Origin: an uncultured Saprospirales bacterium
GTDB taxonomy: Bacteria; Bacteroidota; Bacteroidia; Chitinophagales; Saprospiraceae
NCBI GenBank assembly: GCA_913061325.1
Contig: CAJXUU010000011.1
Location: 1 to 38,307 of the forward strand
Direction of reading: 5' to 3'
Length of the DNA: 38,307 nucleotides
Position numbers and translations under genes: made by a program. This document shows, in pieces, positions 1 to 8,240 of the stretch. The notes below the pieces were generated by a model that did not search any database, was not told where the DNA came from, and saw only the letters and a program-made list of their open reading frames with translations. Position 1 is the first letter of the stretch, and every line of letters starts with the position of its first letter.

Positions 1-47
1 GAGATTTCTGCCTGTCTCGTGGGCTCGGAGATGTGTATAAGAGACAG
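1..47. other. Nextera sequencing adapter (artefact)
   Basis: Not genomic. Bases 14-28 are GTCTCGTGGGCTCGG and 29-47 are the Tn5 mosaic end AGATGTGTATAAGAGACAG, which together form the Illumina Nextera Read-2 adapter. Bases 6-13 (TTCTGCCT) match the N703 i7 index and 1-5 (GAGAT) are the end of the P7 oligo. Genuine sequence starts at about 48. Confidence 0.98.
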
Positions 48-172
48 GCATTAAGAGCATCACTTGCTTTTCTATCTGTTTTTGATAGCTCGTAAGCTTT
101 GACTTTTAGCTTTTTGTACTGTAAATCTAGCTTTTCCCTATCTGTCTTCTTTTTAAATAACCATCCGAACAT
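48..172 (-). CDS. DUF6435/Lacal_2735-like small protein, 3' end missing
   Basis: A leftward reading frame starts with ATG at 172 and stays open for 41 codons until it runs into the adapter, so the C-terminus is missing. The start reads MFGWLFKKKTDREKLD, followed by a Lys-rich helical stretch and an S-K-T-D-R-K-A-S-D segment. This resembles the short (about 55-60 aa) Bacteroidota family annotated DUF6435/Lacal_2735, whose function is unknown to me. The start lies 53 bases downstream of the YggS stop on the same strand, so it could be the last gene of a cysteine dioxygenase-yggS transcript. The family assignment is from memory of its N-terminal pattern. Confidence 0.6.
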
Positions 173-225
173 TTGTATTGTATTTTAATTAGTAACAAGC
201 AGTTGTAAGTATTGTTTTATTACTT

Positions 226-885
226 CTATGATCTTTTTCCAAATAATAAAGATCCAACTCTTACCATATTACTTCCTGCACTAATAGCTAGTTCGTAATC
301 ACCAGACATTCCCATACTTATGGTGTCAAAAGTAGAAATGTTTGAGAAATATTGAGATTGTAATTGATCAAAATAAGATTTAAGGTTTTTGAATTCTTGA
401 CTCACTTGGGTCTCATTATCTGTAAAAGTAGCCATTCCCATTACTCCACGGAAATTTATGTTTTCATACTTTTCCAATAAACCATTGGAAAGCAGTTCTT
501 TCAGTTGAGCAATATCCCAACCATGTTTACTTTCTTCTTGGGCGATTTTAATCTGTAAGAGCACATCAATCTTTCTTTGTGATTTTAGTGCCTCTTTGTT
601 AATCTCTTTTAGAAGGGATGTTCTGTCTCCAGATTGGATCATATCTACAAAAGCAGAGATGTATTTCACCTTATTGGTTTGAAGATGACCAATCATATGC
701 CAAGCTATGTCTTTTGGCAGTGTAGCTTCTTTGTCTACTAATTCCTGAACTCGATTTTCTCCAAATATTCTTTGTCCTTGATTGTAGAGTTCTTCAATAG
801 CGCTATTAGGTTTGGTTTTAGAAACTGCGACCAAAGTAGTGTTATGTTCTTTACAATAGTTGGCTAATGATTCATAAGATTTCAT
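226..885 (-). CDS. yggS: YggS/PLPBP family pyridoxal-phosphate homeostasis protein
   Basis: A 219-residue protein of the YggS/PROSC (PLPBP) family. This is a single-domain fold-type III PLP-binding TIM barrel without known catalytic turnover, which buffers pyridoxal phosphate in the cytoplasm. The PLP lysine is K23 in AVSKTKP. Other family landmarks are FGENRVQE, WHMIGHLQTNK, the SMGMSGDYELAI phosphate-binding region and the C-terminal VRVGSLLFG. Length is normal and the start is ATG. It follows the cysteine dioxygenase gene on the same strand with a gap of about 32 bases, so the two are probably co-transcribed. With a PLP-dependent decarboxylase just across the divergent promoter, a PLP-buffering protein fits here, but that link is inference. 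Confidence 0.93.
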   Translation of the reverse strand: MKSYESLANYCKEHNTTLVAVSKTKPNSAIEELYNQGQRIFGENRVQELVDKEATLPKDIAWHMIGHLQTNKVKYISAFVDMIQSGDRTSLLKEINKEALKSQRKIDVLLQIKIAQEESKHGWDIAQLKELLSNGLLEKYENINFRGVMGMATFTDNETQVSQEFKNLKSYFDQLQSQYFSNISTFDTISMGMSGDYELAISAGSNMVRVGSLLFGKRS

Positions 886-917
886 GAGAAAAGAAAATAA
901 TAAATAAAAAAAATGAT

Positions 918-1451
918 CTATACTAATGCTTTAGATAGCTCTCCTTTGTATGAATAATAAGAAAGGTCAACTTGTTCAAAATTATTAGAGTTTTCATTAA
1001 ACTTAGTACAAGTGTCGATAGGATCCATGTATAAATGTAAACTCATTGACCTTTGTCCATTGGTATTTTCAAGTTTATGATATCCTAAGTCATCACACAT
1101 AAAAGATTTGCCACCTTTTCCTAACATTTCAGCGCTTTCAGTGATTAATTCATTGTTATCATACTGGAAGTGAGTTTCTGTTAATTTGCCATCCATTACG
1201 TATACCCAACATTCTTCTCCACCATGACAATGAACAGGAGTCGACTGTCCAGGTTCCCAGCAAAGTAAAATGAGTTCGAAGTGTTCCGTTCTTTCTATGC
1301 AGTTTCTTGCATAAAATTTGGAGTTCCAATAAGAGTAAGGTTTGAGTTGTTCTATAGGTATTTCGAGTCTTGCCCCGATGGCGGCATATTCGTCTTTTGA
1401 AGAATTGTTTAGTTCGGATAATAGCTCGGATAAATTGTTTATAACCTTCAA
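918..1451 (-). CDS. Cysteine dioxygenase (type I)
   Basis: Cytoplasmic cupin non-haem iron enzyme that oxidises L-cysteine with O2 to cysteine sulfinate. The cupin motif is GQSTPVHCHGGEECWVYVMDG (only residues spaced as G-x5-HxH-x3-E-x6-G are meant). The third iron His lies in GYHKLEN, and SLHLYMDP carries the active-site Tyr. The Cys four residues after the second metal His and this Tyr occupy the human Cys93 and Tyr157 positions that form the thioether cofactor; YARN holds the substrate-binding Arg. The frame opens at a TTG at 1502, but TTTG (1500-1503) plus 20 nt plus TACCTTTG (1479-1472) form a strong promoter across that region. Transcription would start near 1466, so the TTG at 1451 (MKVINNLSEL, 177 aa) is the better start. 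It is divergent from the decarboxylase at 1630 and followed closely by yggS. Confidence 0.93.
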   Translation of the reverse strand: MKVINNLSELLSELNNSSKDEYAAIGARLEIPIEQLKPYSYWNSKFYARNCIERTEHFELILLCWEPGQSTPVHCHGGEECWVYVMDGKLTETHFQYDNNELITESAEMLGKGGKSFMCDDLGYHKLENTNGQRSMSLHLYMDPIDTCTKFNENSNNFEQVDLSYYSYKGELSKALV

Positions 1452-1471
1452 ACCTTTGTGTTGGTGAAGTT

Positions 1472-1503
1472 CAAAGGTACTAAAAATATGGCCCTTAGAC
1501 AAA
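1472..1503 (-). promoter_or_regulatory. Promoter for the cysteine dioxygenase operon
   Basis: Read leftward: TTTG at 1503-1500, a 20-nt spacer, then TACCTTTG at 1479-1472. This matches the Bacteroidota sigma-A consensus TTTG/TAnnTTTG with ideal spacing. It lies inside the longest possible reading frame of the dioxygenase and is the reason for preferring the downstream TTG start. Confidence 0.75.
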
Positions 1504-1601
1504 TTATACGTATTAAGACTAAGTTAATTGTAATTTGATTTACTTGTCTGTTAAGTTTAAAATAAAGATTTCCGCACTACCATAAATGTCAATAATCATT
1601 A

Positions 1602-1609
1602 TACTTTTG
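1602..1609 (+). promoter_or_regulatory. -7 element for the decarboxylase gene
   Basis: TACTTTTG is an exact TAnnTTTG match ending 20 nt before the ATG at 1630. No good -33 TTG is present at the usual distance. The divergent cysteine dioxygenase promoter lies about 100 bp to the left, so both could be co-regulated from the region between. Confidence 0.6.
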
Positions 1610-1629
1610 CAGCCTAAACACAATTAGTT

Positions 1630-2994
1630 ATGCAAAAAGATCTTGATATATTTGTCCAGTTGGTAAATGAAATGTTGGAAGATGAAGTGGCAAATCCAGT
1701 GGTAGTTCCAATACCAGTCGAAAGATTATATGATGAAATTGACATTCAGCTCAATGATGAACCAATGATCGACGAAGATTTTGTTCCTGTACTTCGGAAG
1801 CTTGTACTCAATACTCCCAAAACAGCGAGTAAATTGTTTTTTAATCAGCTTTTTGGTGGTAGAAATAGTAAGGCGATTTTAGGAGAGCTACTTTCTGTTA
1901 TCATGAACAATAGTATGTATACTTATAAAGTTGGTGGTCCTCAGATTGGTGTTGAAAAAGCAATTATTAGGAAAATATCTACTTTAGTTGGTTATGATGC
2001 TGATGCTGCTGAAGGAACATTAGCTCCGGGAGGATCTATGACCAATTTAATGGGTTTACTTATGGCTAGAGATGCTAAAGACCCTAATGCAAAAACAGAA
2101 GGGATGTCTATGAGGATGATATCTTATACATCCGCAGAGTCTCATTATTCATTACCTAAGAACGTATCATTTGCAGGTATGGGAAGAGACAATGTCAGGT
2201 TCATCGAAGCTGATGATTATGGTAGAATGAAACCAGAGTTATTAGAGAAATCTATCCAAGAAGATATTGAGAAAGGATATACCCCAACATTTGTAAATGC
2301 AACTGCTGGTACAACAGTACTTGGGGCATTTGATCCATTGAGATCGATAGGTGAAATATGTAAAAAGTATGATGTTTGGTTTCATGTAGACGGCGCGTAT
2401 TGTGGATCAGTCATATTTTCGGATAAATTACGAAAGCACATCGATGGATCTGAATTAGCGGATTCTTTTACTTTGAATGCTCATAAGATGCTATCAACAC
2501 CTTTATCTTGCAGTATAATCGTTGTAAGGGAAAAGAAGCGACTATATGATACATTTGCTAATAAGGCAAGTTATTTATATCAAACTGAAAACGATGAGTT
2601 CAATCCTGGGAAAATATCAATGCAGTGTGGTAGAAGAAACGATACCCTCAAGTTGTGGACACTTTGGAAGTCTGTGGGCACCAATGGATTAGAAGATATT
2701 GTTGATCATCAATTTGACCTTGCTCAAAAAGCTAGAGATTATTGTGCTGACAATCCTAACTATACTTTATACAACACAGGTGATTCAGTTGCTGTATGTT
2801 TCAATTATAAAGACATAGATCCAAAAGTCCTTTGTAATAAACTATATGATGATGCTGAAATAATGGTGGGTTATGGAAAGTTTAGGGATCAAGAATTTGT
2901 AAGATTAGTGACTGTGAATGCAAGTAATAGTCATGAAGATCTTGCCAATTTCTTTACGAAAATGGAAGCATTTGCTGAGGTGAACAATCTTTAA
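1630..2994 (+). CDS. Group II PLP decarboxylase, cysteine-sulfinate decarboxylase-like
   Basis: A 454-residue fold-type I PLP enzyme of the glutamate/cysteine-sulfinate/aspartate decarboxylase group. The Schiff-base lysine is K286 in NAHKML, the cofactor Asp is in HVDGAYCGS (D254), and the ring-stacking His is H172 in SAESHYS. Stretches such as FNQLFGG, GTTVLGAFDPL, SYLYQ and QCGRRNDTLKLW resemble animal CSAD more than E. coli GadB. The expected reaction is cysteine sulfinate to hypotaurine plus CO2; cysteate or aspartate are possible alternative substrates. The divergent neighbour makes cysteine sulfinate, which supports the CSAD reading. Soluble, no signal peptide, full length. Substrate is inferred from similarity and context. 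Confidence 0.88.
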   Translation: MQKDLDIFVQLVNEMLEDEVANPVVVPIPVERLYDEIDIQLNDEPMIDEDFVPVLRKLVLNTPKTASKLFFNQLFGGRNSKAILGELLSVIMNNSMYTYKVGGPQIGVEKAIIRKISTLVGYDADAAEGTLAPGGSMTNLMGLLMARDAKDPNAKTEGMSMRMISYTSAESHYSLPKNVSFAGMGRDNVRFIEADDYGRMKPELLEKSIQEDIEKGYTPTFVNATAGTTVLGAFDPLRSIGEICKKYDVWFHVDGAYCGSVIFSDKLRKHIDGSELADSFTLNAHKMLSTPLSCSIIVVREKKRLYDTFANKASYLYQTENDEFNPGKISMQCGRRNDTLKLWTLWKSVGTNGLEDIVDHQFDLAQKARDYCADNPNYTLYNTGDSVAVCFNYKDIDPKVLCNKLYDDAEIMVGYGKFRDQEFVRLVTVNASNSHEDLANFFTKMEAFAEVNNL

Positions 2995-3062
2995 TAATTA
3001 TATTTTAATCTCGCCGTTTTGTGTCAGTTAATTATGTATAAAATTGTGAGTTAATATCATTC

Positions 3063-5282
3063 CTAATACCAGTAATTAATCTTGAATATTAATGCTCTAT
3101 TATTGCTTTGAATATCTTTAGGTCCACCTATACCATTAAAGACATCATAGTTATCTACAAATACTAGGAATACATCCGACATCGGAGCAAATCTCCATTG
3201 CAATCTACTATTTATGCCCATATATTCGGATTGATCTAAGAATTGGAATAATGTAGTCCAAAGCAGATTTTTGTTAAAGCCAATTTCTAGTTTTGATAAT
3301 AATGCTGTGATTGTTTCCTCACCATATTCATCAGGGAAGTCTAGTTTGTTCCATTGATATCCAAAACCAAGATTTCCCCATGGTTGTACTCGAAAGTTTA
3401 TGTCAGCATTGGCTTGATTAAGTTTTCCATTATAGAATCCACCAGTTCTACCTTCGAAACCGTATGAAATTAATTTTCTTTCATCAGAACTAAAACCCGC
3501 TGAAAGAAATGAGAAGTCATATTGCTCTGCAGGCAAGGCAAGGCCATCAGATACAAAACTGAATGGAAATAGTAAGGCTATGCCCGTAGATGTATATCCA
3601 ATCTCAAACTCAGCGGTGGATCTAAATGCAATCGAGTAGTTTAGTCCATTTGTTCTTTCATTGAGTGTCCAATCTGGATTAAATATTGCTTGGTTATTTG
3701 TGCTAATATTATGTCTAGTAATAATTCCAGTCTTAGGTCTGATCCTATAGGATAGATTGGCTATGTTATCGTTAAATCCAATTCTAACAACAGAATCCCT
3801 GACTGCATCGTAATTTTCGATCCTCGCGACAAATCCCATGTCCGCGAAATAGTTTTCTTGTGTAATTGCTCCTGCAAGAATTCCTTCCCATTTTGGATTG
3901 TTGAATTCAATACCTGCTGTATAAAACCCTGTATTCCCAGATACTTCTGGCTTAAACGAATGATGTATTCCGATCCATGTCGACAATTGCCCATCATCTC
4001 TGACATAAGCGGCTTCTAAACTAGAATTTCTTCCATAATCACCATCTACAGCCGAGAAATCATCAAATCCCTGTCGGTTTAAAAACATTCCTTTTACAAA
4101 TGAACGGCCAAATTGCTTCTGTATAGTCAAAGCACTTTGATTTTGTGCATTCGAATTGTTGCTTGCCAAAGAATGAATATTCATTACACCCAATCTGATG
4201 GTTTTAGTTAAATTTCCGGTCAATCTTGCTCCATATAAAATGGGTACTGCTTGTCGTTTACTATCTAAACCAATGGTCCGAGAAAAAAATGGTCGAACAT
4301 CAGGGTATCCAGAGTCAGAAAATAGATCACTATTCTCTAAAAAGAAGGTTCTCTTCTCAGGTAAGAAAATTGAAAATCGTGTCAAGTTCGTAACCAACTC
4401 ATCAACTTCTATTTGAGAAAAATCGGGATTGAAAGTAAGATCAAGATTCAATGTCGGTGTTATGGAGACTCTAGCATCAAGCCCAAGGTCAGCATCCAAC
4501 TTTGTTTTCTCATTTCTAGCTTTAGTTACTGAAGAAGTAACAAAAGGAATGATATTGAAATTTCCCTTTTTCGGTTTTGGTGGAGTTTCGAAAATTAGAC
4601 TGCCGGCGAATGCTGGATCTGGTGGCCAAAAAGATTCAGGAACAGCGGTCCAATTATGATACTCGTTTTCATTTCTATGATTCCTAACGAAGTTCATTCC
4701 CCAAGTATCAGAGTCAGGGCTGAATCTTAATATCCGGAGTGGTATAGCCATTTCCATTGACCAATACTCTTCAAAAACCTTGACCTCACTAAACCACTTG
4801 TTACTCCAGTCACTATTGATATCACCCGATGCTCTTAAACCATCCCATTGAGCCCCAGCTGCTGTAACTCCGAATAGAAATGCATTTGTTCGAGTATTAA
4901 GTGGATCTAATATTATCGCAATTCCATCATTGTCCCAGTATTCATCTCTTTTGAGGGATTGAACAATTATTTTCTCTTTTTGATAACACTTGGCTGCTAC
5001 ATAGAGATTATTATCATCGTAGGTTAGTTTAACTTCTGTTTTAGGATCCGCGCCTTCTGCAAAGAATGGTACTTTCTGCCAAAAGTCGCCTCCAATATTG
5101 GCTGTTTGCCAACTTGGATCATCTAAAATACCATCTATTTTGATAGGTGTTTTTGTCTCCGATATTCTCAATTGAAAGATCTCTTTGAAATCAGCAACAT
5201 CAGGTTGAGCATAGACAGAGAAAGAAAATACCAAGAAAAAAAATGTTACAAACTGGGAATATTGTTTCTGTGGCCTTTTCAT
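3063..5282 (-). CDS. CBM9-like/DUF5916 outer-membrane protein
   Basis: A 739-residue exported protein. A signal peptide covers about residues 1-25, with cleavage after VYAQ. Residues about 40-230 form a family-9 carbohydrate-binding-like beta-sandwich (IKIDGILDDPSWQTA, LYVAAKCY). The rest is the DUF5916 region, rich in alternating aromatic beta-strands, containing FNPDFSQIEVDE and FLPEKRTFFLEN and ending in a terminal aromatic (INYWY) as outer-membrane barrels do. Function is not established; the family is usually annotated only as carbohydrate-binding family 9-like. It converges with the decarboxylase gene (68-bp gap without an obvious hairpin). A weak leftward -7 element, TATCTTTA, lies at 5308-5301, 19 bases before the ATG. 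Confidence 0.88.
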   Translation of the reverse strand: MKRPQKQYSQFVTFFFLVFSFSVYAQPDVADFKEIFQLRISETKTPIKIDGILDDPSWQTANIGGDFWQKVPFFAEGADPKTEVKLTYDDNNLYVAAKCYQKEKIIVQSLKRDEYWDNDGIAIILDPLNTRTNAFLFGVTAAGAQWDGLRASGDINSDWSNKWFSEVKVFEEYWSMEMAIPLRILRFSPDSDTWGMNFVRNHRNENEYHNWTAVPESFWPPDPAFAGSLIFETPPKPKKGNFNIIPFVTSSVTKARNEKTKLDADLGLDARVSITPTLNLDLTFNPDFSQIEVDELVTNLTRFSIFLPEKRTFFLENSDLFSDSGYPDVRPFFSRTIGLDSKRQAVPILYGARLTGNLTKTIRLGVMNIHSLASNNSNAQNQSALTIQKQFGRSFVKGMFLNRQGFDDFSAVDGDYGRNSSLEAAYVRDDGQLSTWIGIHHSFKPEVSGNTGFYTAGIEFNNPKWEGILAGAITQENYFADMGFVARIENYDAVRDSVVRIGFNDNIANLSYRIRPKTGIITRHNISTNNQAIFNPDWTLNERTNGLNYSIAFRSTAEFEIGYTSTGIALLFPFSFVSDGLALPAEQYDFSFLSAGFSSDERKLISYGFEGRTGGFYNGKLNQANADINFRVQPWGNLGFGYQWNKLDFPDEYGEETITALLSKLEIGFNKNLLWTTLFQFLDQSEYMGINSRLQWRFAPMSDVFLVFVDNYDVFNGIGGPKDIQSNNRALIFKINYWY

Positions 5283-5481
5283 AAATATTATAAATTACTA
5301 TAAAGATATTATTTGGATTTTATATATAGCATTTTTATATAATAAGTTAGACTTGTTCTAACCGAATACATCTAGATTATATACCATCTTCTAATTTTTG
5401 ATTTTATATTTTGTCGATTTTCCGAATAAGTCAATGGTATTAAATTGAAATTCATAAATAATATTTTTACTTTGGGACATA

Positions 5482-6411
5482 ATGAGAAATTCTTATTTTT
5501 CATTGATACAGTCCAGGGTAAAAGAAAAACGATTGAAAAGACGTATATTATTAAAAAACTCAATATTAGCGGCTTCTGCCATAGCAGTAGCTTCTACTTC
5601 TTGCTCTCCGAAAGAGTCGCTAGTAGTTGAAGAGCCATTTTCTCTAAAAGGAAAAGTAAAACATTCGGCTTGCAGATGGTGCTACTCAAAAGTACCATTA
5701 GAGCAATTAGCTGAAACTGCTCAAGAGTTAGGTATGCAATCCATAGAATTGCTGAATCCTAATGAATGGGATGTGATGCTCAAAAGAGGACTTACTTGTG
5801 CGATTTCTAACGGAAGTGAACTAGGTATAGAACGAGGATTCAATGATCCTAATAATCATGCTAAATTGCTAGCTGACTTTAATGACTTGATTCCAAGAGC
5901 CGCGGATAAAGGGATTCCGCAAATCATTTGTTTTTCAGGAAATAGAAATGGAATGTCTGATGAACAAGGTATGGAAAACTGTGCTGTTGGCCTAGATCCC
6001 ATTATGAAGATTGCAGAAAAGCATAATGTGAAAATTGTTATGGAATTACTAAATAGTAAGAGCCATGGACATATCGATTATATGTGTGATCATACAGACT
6101 GGGGTGTAAATCTTGCTCGTAAATTGGGATCTACTGAATTTAAACTCTTGTACGATATATATCACATGCAAGTTATGGAAGGTGATGTAATTGATACAAT
6201 AAAAAAGAACAAAACATATATTTCTCATTTTCATACTGGAGGAGTGCCAGGAAGAAATGAAATAAATGAAACTCAAGAATTGAATTATAAAGCTATTATG
6301 CGGGCGATCCATGAAGGTGGATATGATGGATATGTAGCTCAAGAATTTATTCCTACTCGTCAAGATCCTTTGGAATCATTGAGAGAAGGTGTGAAAATAT
6401 GTGATATATAA
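5482..6411 (+). CDS. TIM-barrel hydroxypyruvate-isomerase-like protein, Tat/lipoprotein signal
   Basis: A 309-residue AP-endonuclease-2/xylose-isomerase-type TIM barrel of the hydroxypyruvate isomerase-like family. Probable metal ligands are the Glu in VMELLNS, the Asp in LLYDIYHMQ, the His in SHFHTGG and the Glu in AQEFIPTR. The N-terminus carries a twin-arginine-like signal (KRRILLKNS), a hydrophobic stretch and a lipobox-like ASTSC, so the product is probably a Tat-exported, lipid-anchored protein. The ATG at 5482 puts about 18 residues before the twin arginine. A TTG at 5533 would give a more typical signal length, and a -7-like TTACTTTG (5467-5474) sits only 7 bases before the ATG; the start is therefore uncertain. 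It precedes a GMC oxidoreductase by 125 bp. The true substrate is unknown, and hydroxypyruvate should not be assumed. Confidence 0.85.
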   Translation: MRNSYFSLIQSRVKEKRLKRRILLKNSILAASAIAVASTSCSPKESLVVEEPFSLKGKVKHSACRWCYSKVPLEQLAETAQELGMQSIELLNPNEWDVMLKRGLTCAISNGSELGIERGFNDPNNHAKLLADFNDLIPRAADKGIPQIICFSGNRNGMSDEQGMENCAVGLDPIMKIAEKHNVKIVMELLNSKSHGHIDYMCDHTDWGVNLARKLGSTEFKLLYDIYHMQVMEGDVIDTIKKNKTYISHFHTGGVPGRNEINETQELNYKAIMRAIHEGGYDGYVAQEFIPTRQDPLESLREGVKICDI

Positions 6412-6536
6412 ATGAAAAATTATTTTGATATAGAGATTAGGCTGATGTTGCTAGTATTTATGTATCCAAATAAAATTAAAAATGTAAAAGATTCAGTGGG
6501 TGTTAGCTACTGATACTTCCAAAATAATTTTAGAAT

Positions 6537-8240
6537 ATGAATTTCAACATTAAAGGAGAAGATGAAGTAACCTACGATGCGATTGTGGTCGGATCAGGGA
6601 TCAGCGGTGGCTGGGCAGCCAAAGAGCTTTGCGAAAAAGGATTAAAAACCATGGTACTCGAAAGAGGACGAATGGTCAAACATGGTGATTATCCAACGGC
6701 TAATCTCGATGATTGGGAAATGAAAAACAGAGGCAAGCTTACTAAAGAGGAACTTAAGGATTATGAAAAAAATAATCGTACGGGCTATACTACAAATAGA
6801 GCGTATATACACCAATGGCCAAAAGATACGGAGCACCCGTACACTGAGGAAAAGCCGTTTGATTGGATTAGATCATATCAAGTTGGAGGAAGGTCTTTAC
6901 TATGGGGAAGACAGTCTTATAGATGGAGTGATCTTGATTTTGAAGCTAATGCTAAAGAAGGAGTTGCTGTAGATTGGCCTATTAGGTATAAAGATATCTC
7001 TCCTTGGTATGACAAAGTCGAAAAATTCATAGGAGTAAGCGGAATGAAAGCTGGATTGCCGCATTTACCGGATGGTGTTTTTCAAAAACCCATGGAGCTC
7101 AACTGTATAGAAAAAGAGGTTGCAGAACGCATCAAAGAGAATTACAATGATCGTATGATGATGATCGGTAGAGCGGCTAATTTAACAGAGCCAATCGGAA
7201 CTAGAGGTTCATGTCAATCTAGGAATAGATGTATGCGAGGATGTCCATATGGAGCATATTTTAGTAGTAATTCTTCTACTTTGCCAGCGGCTGAAGCTAC
7301 AGGTAATTTGACAATTCGTCCTTGGTCTATAGTAATGGAGTTGATTTATGATGATAAAACTCAAAAGGCAAAAGGAGTACGAATCAAAGATGCCGAATCA
7401 GGTGAAATCAAAGAATATTTTGCAAAGGTGATTTTCTTATGTGCTTCGGCGTTCGGTTCTACTTGGATCATGATGAACAGTAAATCTGAAAGATTCCCTA
7501 ATGGATTTGGAAATGATAGTGGAGAGTTAGGTCACAATGTAATGGATCACCACTTCAAATTAGGTGCAAGTGGAAAATCTGAGAAATTTGCAGATCAATA
7601 CTATAAAGGAAGGAGACCAAATGGTATATATGTACCAAGGTTCCAAAACCTAGATGATAAAACGAAACGAAAAGAATATCTAAGAGGATTCGGATATCAG
7701 GGTGGAGGCTCTAGGGCTGGTTGGTGGCAGAATGTTGCAGAAGCAGATTTTGGAGCTGATTATAAAAATGCAATAACAAGTAGTCCTGGTGATTGGTCAA
7801 TGGGATTGATGGGTTTTGGAGAATGTCTTCCTTACCATGAAAACAAAATTTACTTAAATGAAGATGTAAAGGATATACATGGTCTACCTACACTGACAAT
7901 GGACGCAGAGTGGAAAGACAATGAATATGCAATGAGAAAAGAGATGATGTCAGCTGCTGCAGAAATGCTAGAAAGAGCAGGTCTCAAAGATGTTCAAGAA
8001 TATGATAGTGGTTGCAATCCAGGCCTTGGAATCCATGAGATGGGTACAGCAAGAATGGGAAGAGATCCTAAAACATCAGTCCTTAATGGCAATAATCAAG
8101 TACATGCAGCGACCAATGTATATGTTACAGATGGTGCAGCTATGACTAGTGCAGCGTGTGTAAATCCATCATTGACTTATATGGCATTGACAGCTAGAGC
8201 AGTGGAACATGCCGTAAATGATCTTAAGCAAAATGGCTAA
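6537..8240 (+). CDS. GMC-family FAD-dependent oxidoreductase
   Basis: A 567-residue glucose-methanol-choline oxidoreductase of the type typical of Bacteroidota. The FAD-binding Rossmann motif is VVGSGISGGWAAKEL (residues about 17-31) with ERGR at the end of the second strand. A Cys-rich insertion, RCMRGCPYGAYFSS, is characteristic of the subgroup. The C-terminal region has GIHEMGTARMG and NPSLTYMALTARA, which supply the catalytic His and Asn. Such enzymes oxidise alcohol groups of sugars or related compounds. No signal peptide is visible, unlike its upstream neighbour. The small Tat-exported partner often found with these enzymes (gluconate 2-dehydrogenase subunit 3-like) is not encoded nearby. 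Its pairing with the isomerase-like gene suggests a shared sugar-oxidation role, which is inference. Confidence 0.9.
   Translation: MNFNIKGEDEVTYDAIVVGSGISGGWAAKELCEKGLKTMVLERGRMVKHGDYPTANLDDWEMKNRGKLTKEELKDYEKNNRTGYTTNRAYIHQWPKDTEHPYTEEKPFDWIRSYQVGGRSLLWGRQSYRWSDLDFEANAKEGVAVDWPIRYKDISPWYDKVEKFIGVSGMKAGLPHLPDGVFQKPMELNCIEKEVAERIKENYNDRMMMIGRAANLTEPIGTRGSCQSRNRCMRGCPYGAYFSSNSSTLPAAEATGNLTIRPWSIVMELIYDDKTQKAKGVRIKDAESGEIKEYFAKVIFLCASAFGSTWIMMNSKSERFPNGFGNDSGELGHNVMDHHFKLGASGKSEKFADQYYKGRRPNGIYVPRFQNLDDKTKRKEYLRGFGYQGGGSRAGWWQNVAEADFGADYKNAITSSPGDWSMGLMGFGECLPYHENKIYLNEDVKDIHGLPTLTMDAEWKDNEYAMRKEMMSAAAEMLERAGLKDVQEYDSGCNPGLGIHEMGTARMGRDPKTSVLNGNNQVHAATNVYVTDGAAMTSAACVNPSLTYMALTARAVEHAVNDLKQNG

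Noticed and set aside
29-47. Tn5-like mosaic end as evidence of a transposon
   Set aside because: It is continuous with the Nextera adapter and index, and occurs in mirror image at the other end. It is a library artefact.
3761-4659. Overlapping frames within the DUF5916 gene
   Set aside because: They have no recognisable domains, and lie in a full-length gene with a signal peptide and barrel pattern.
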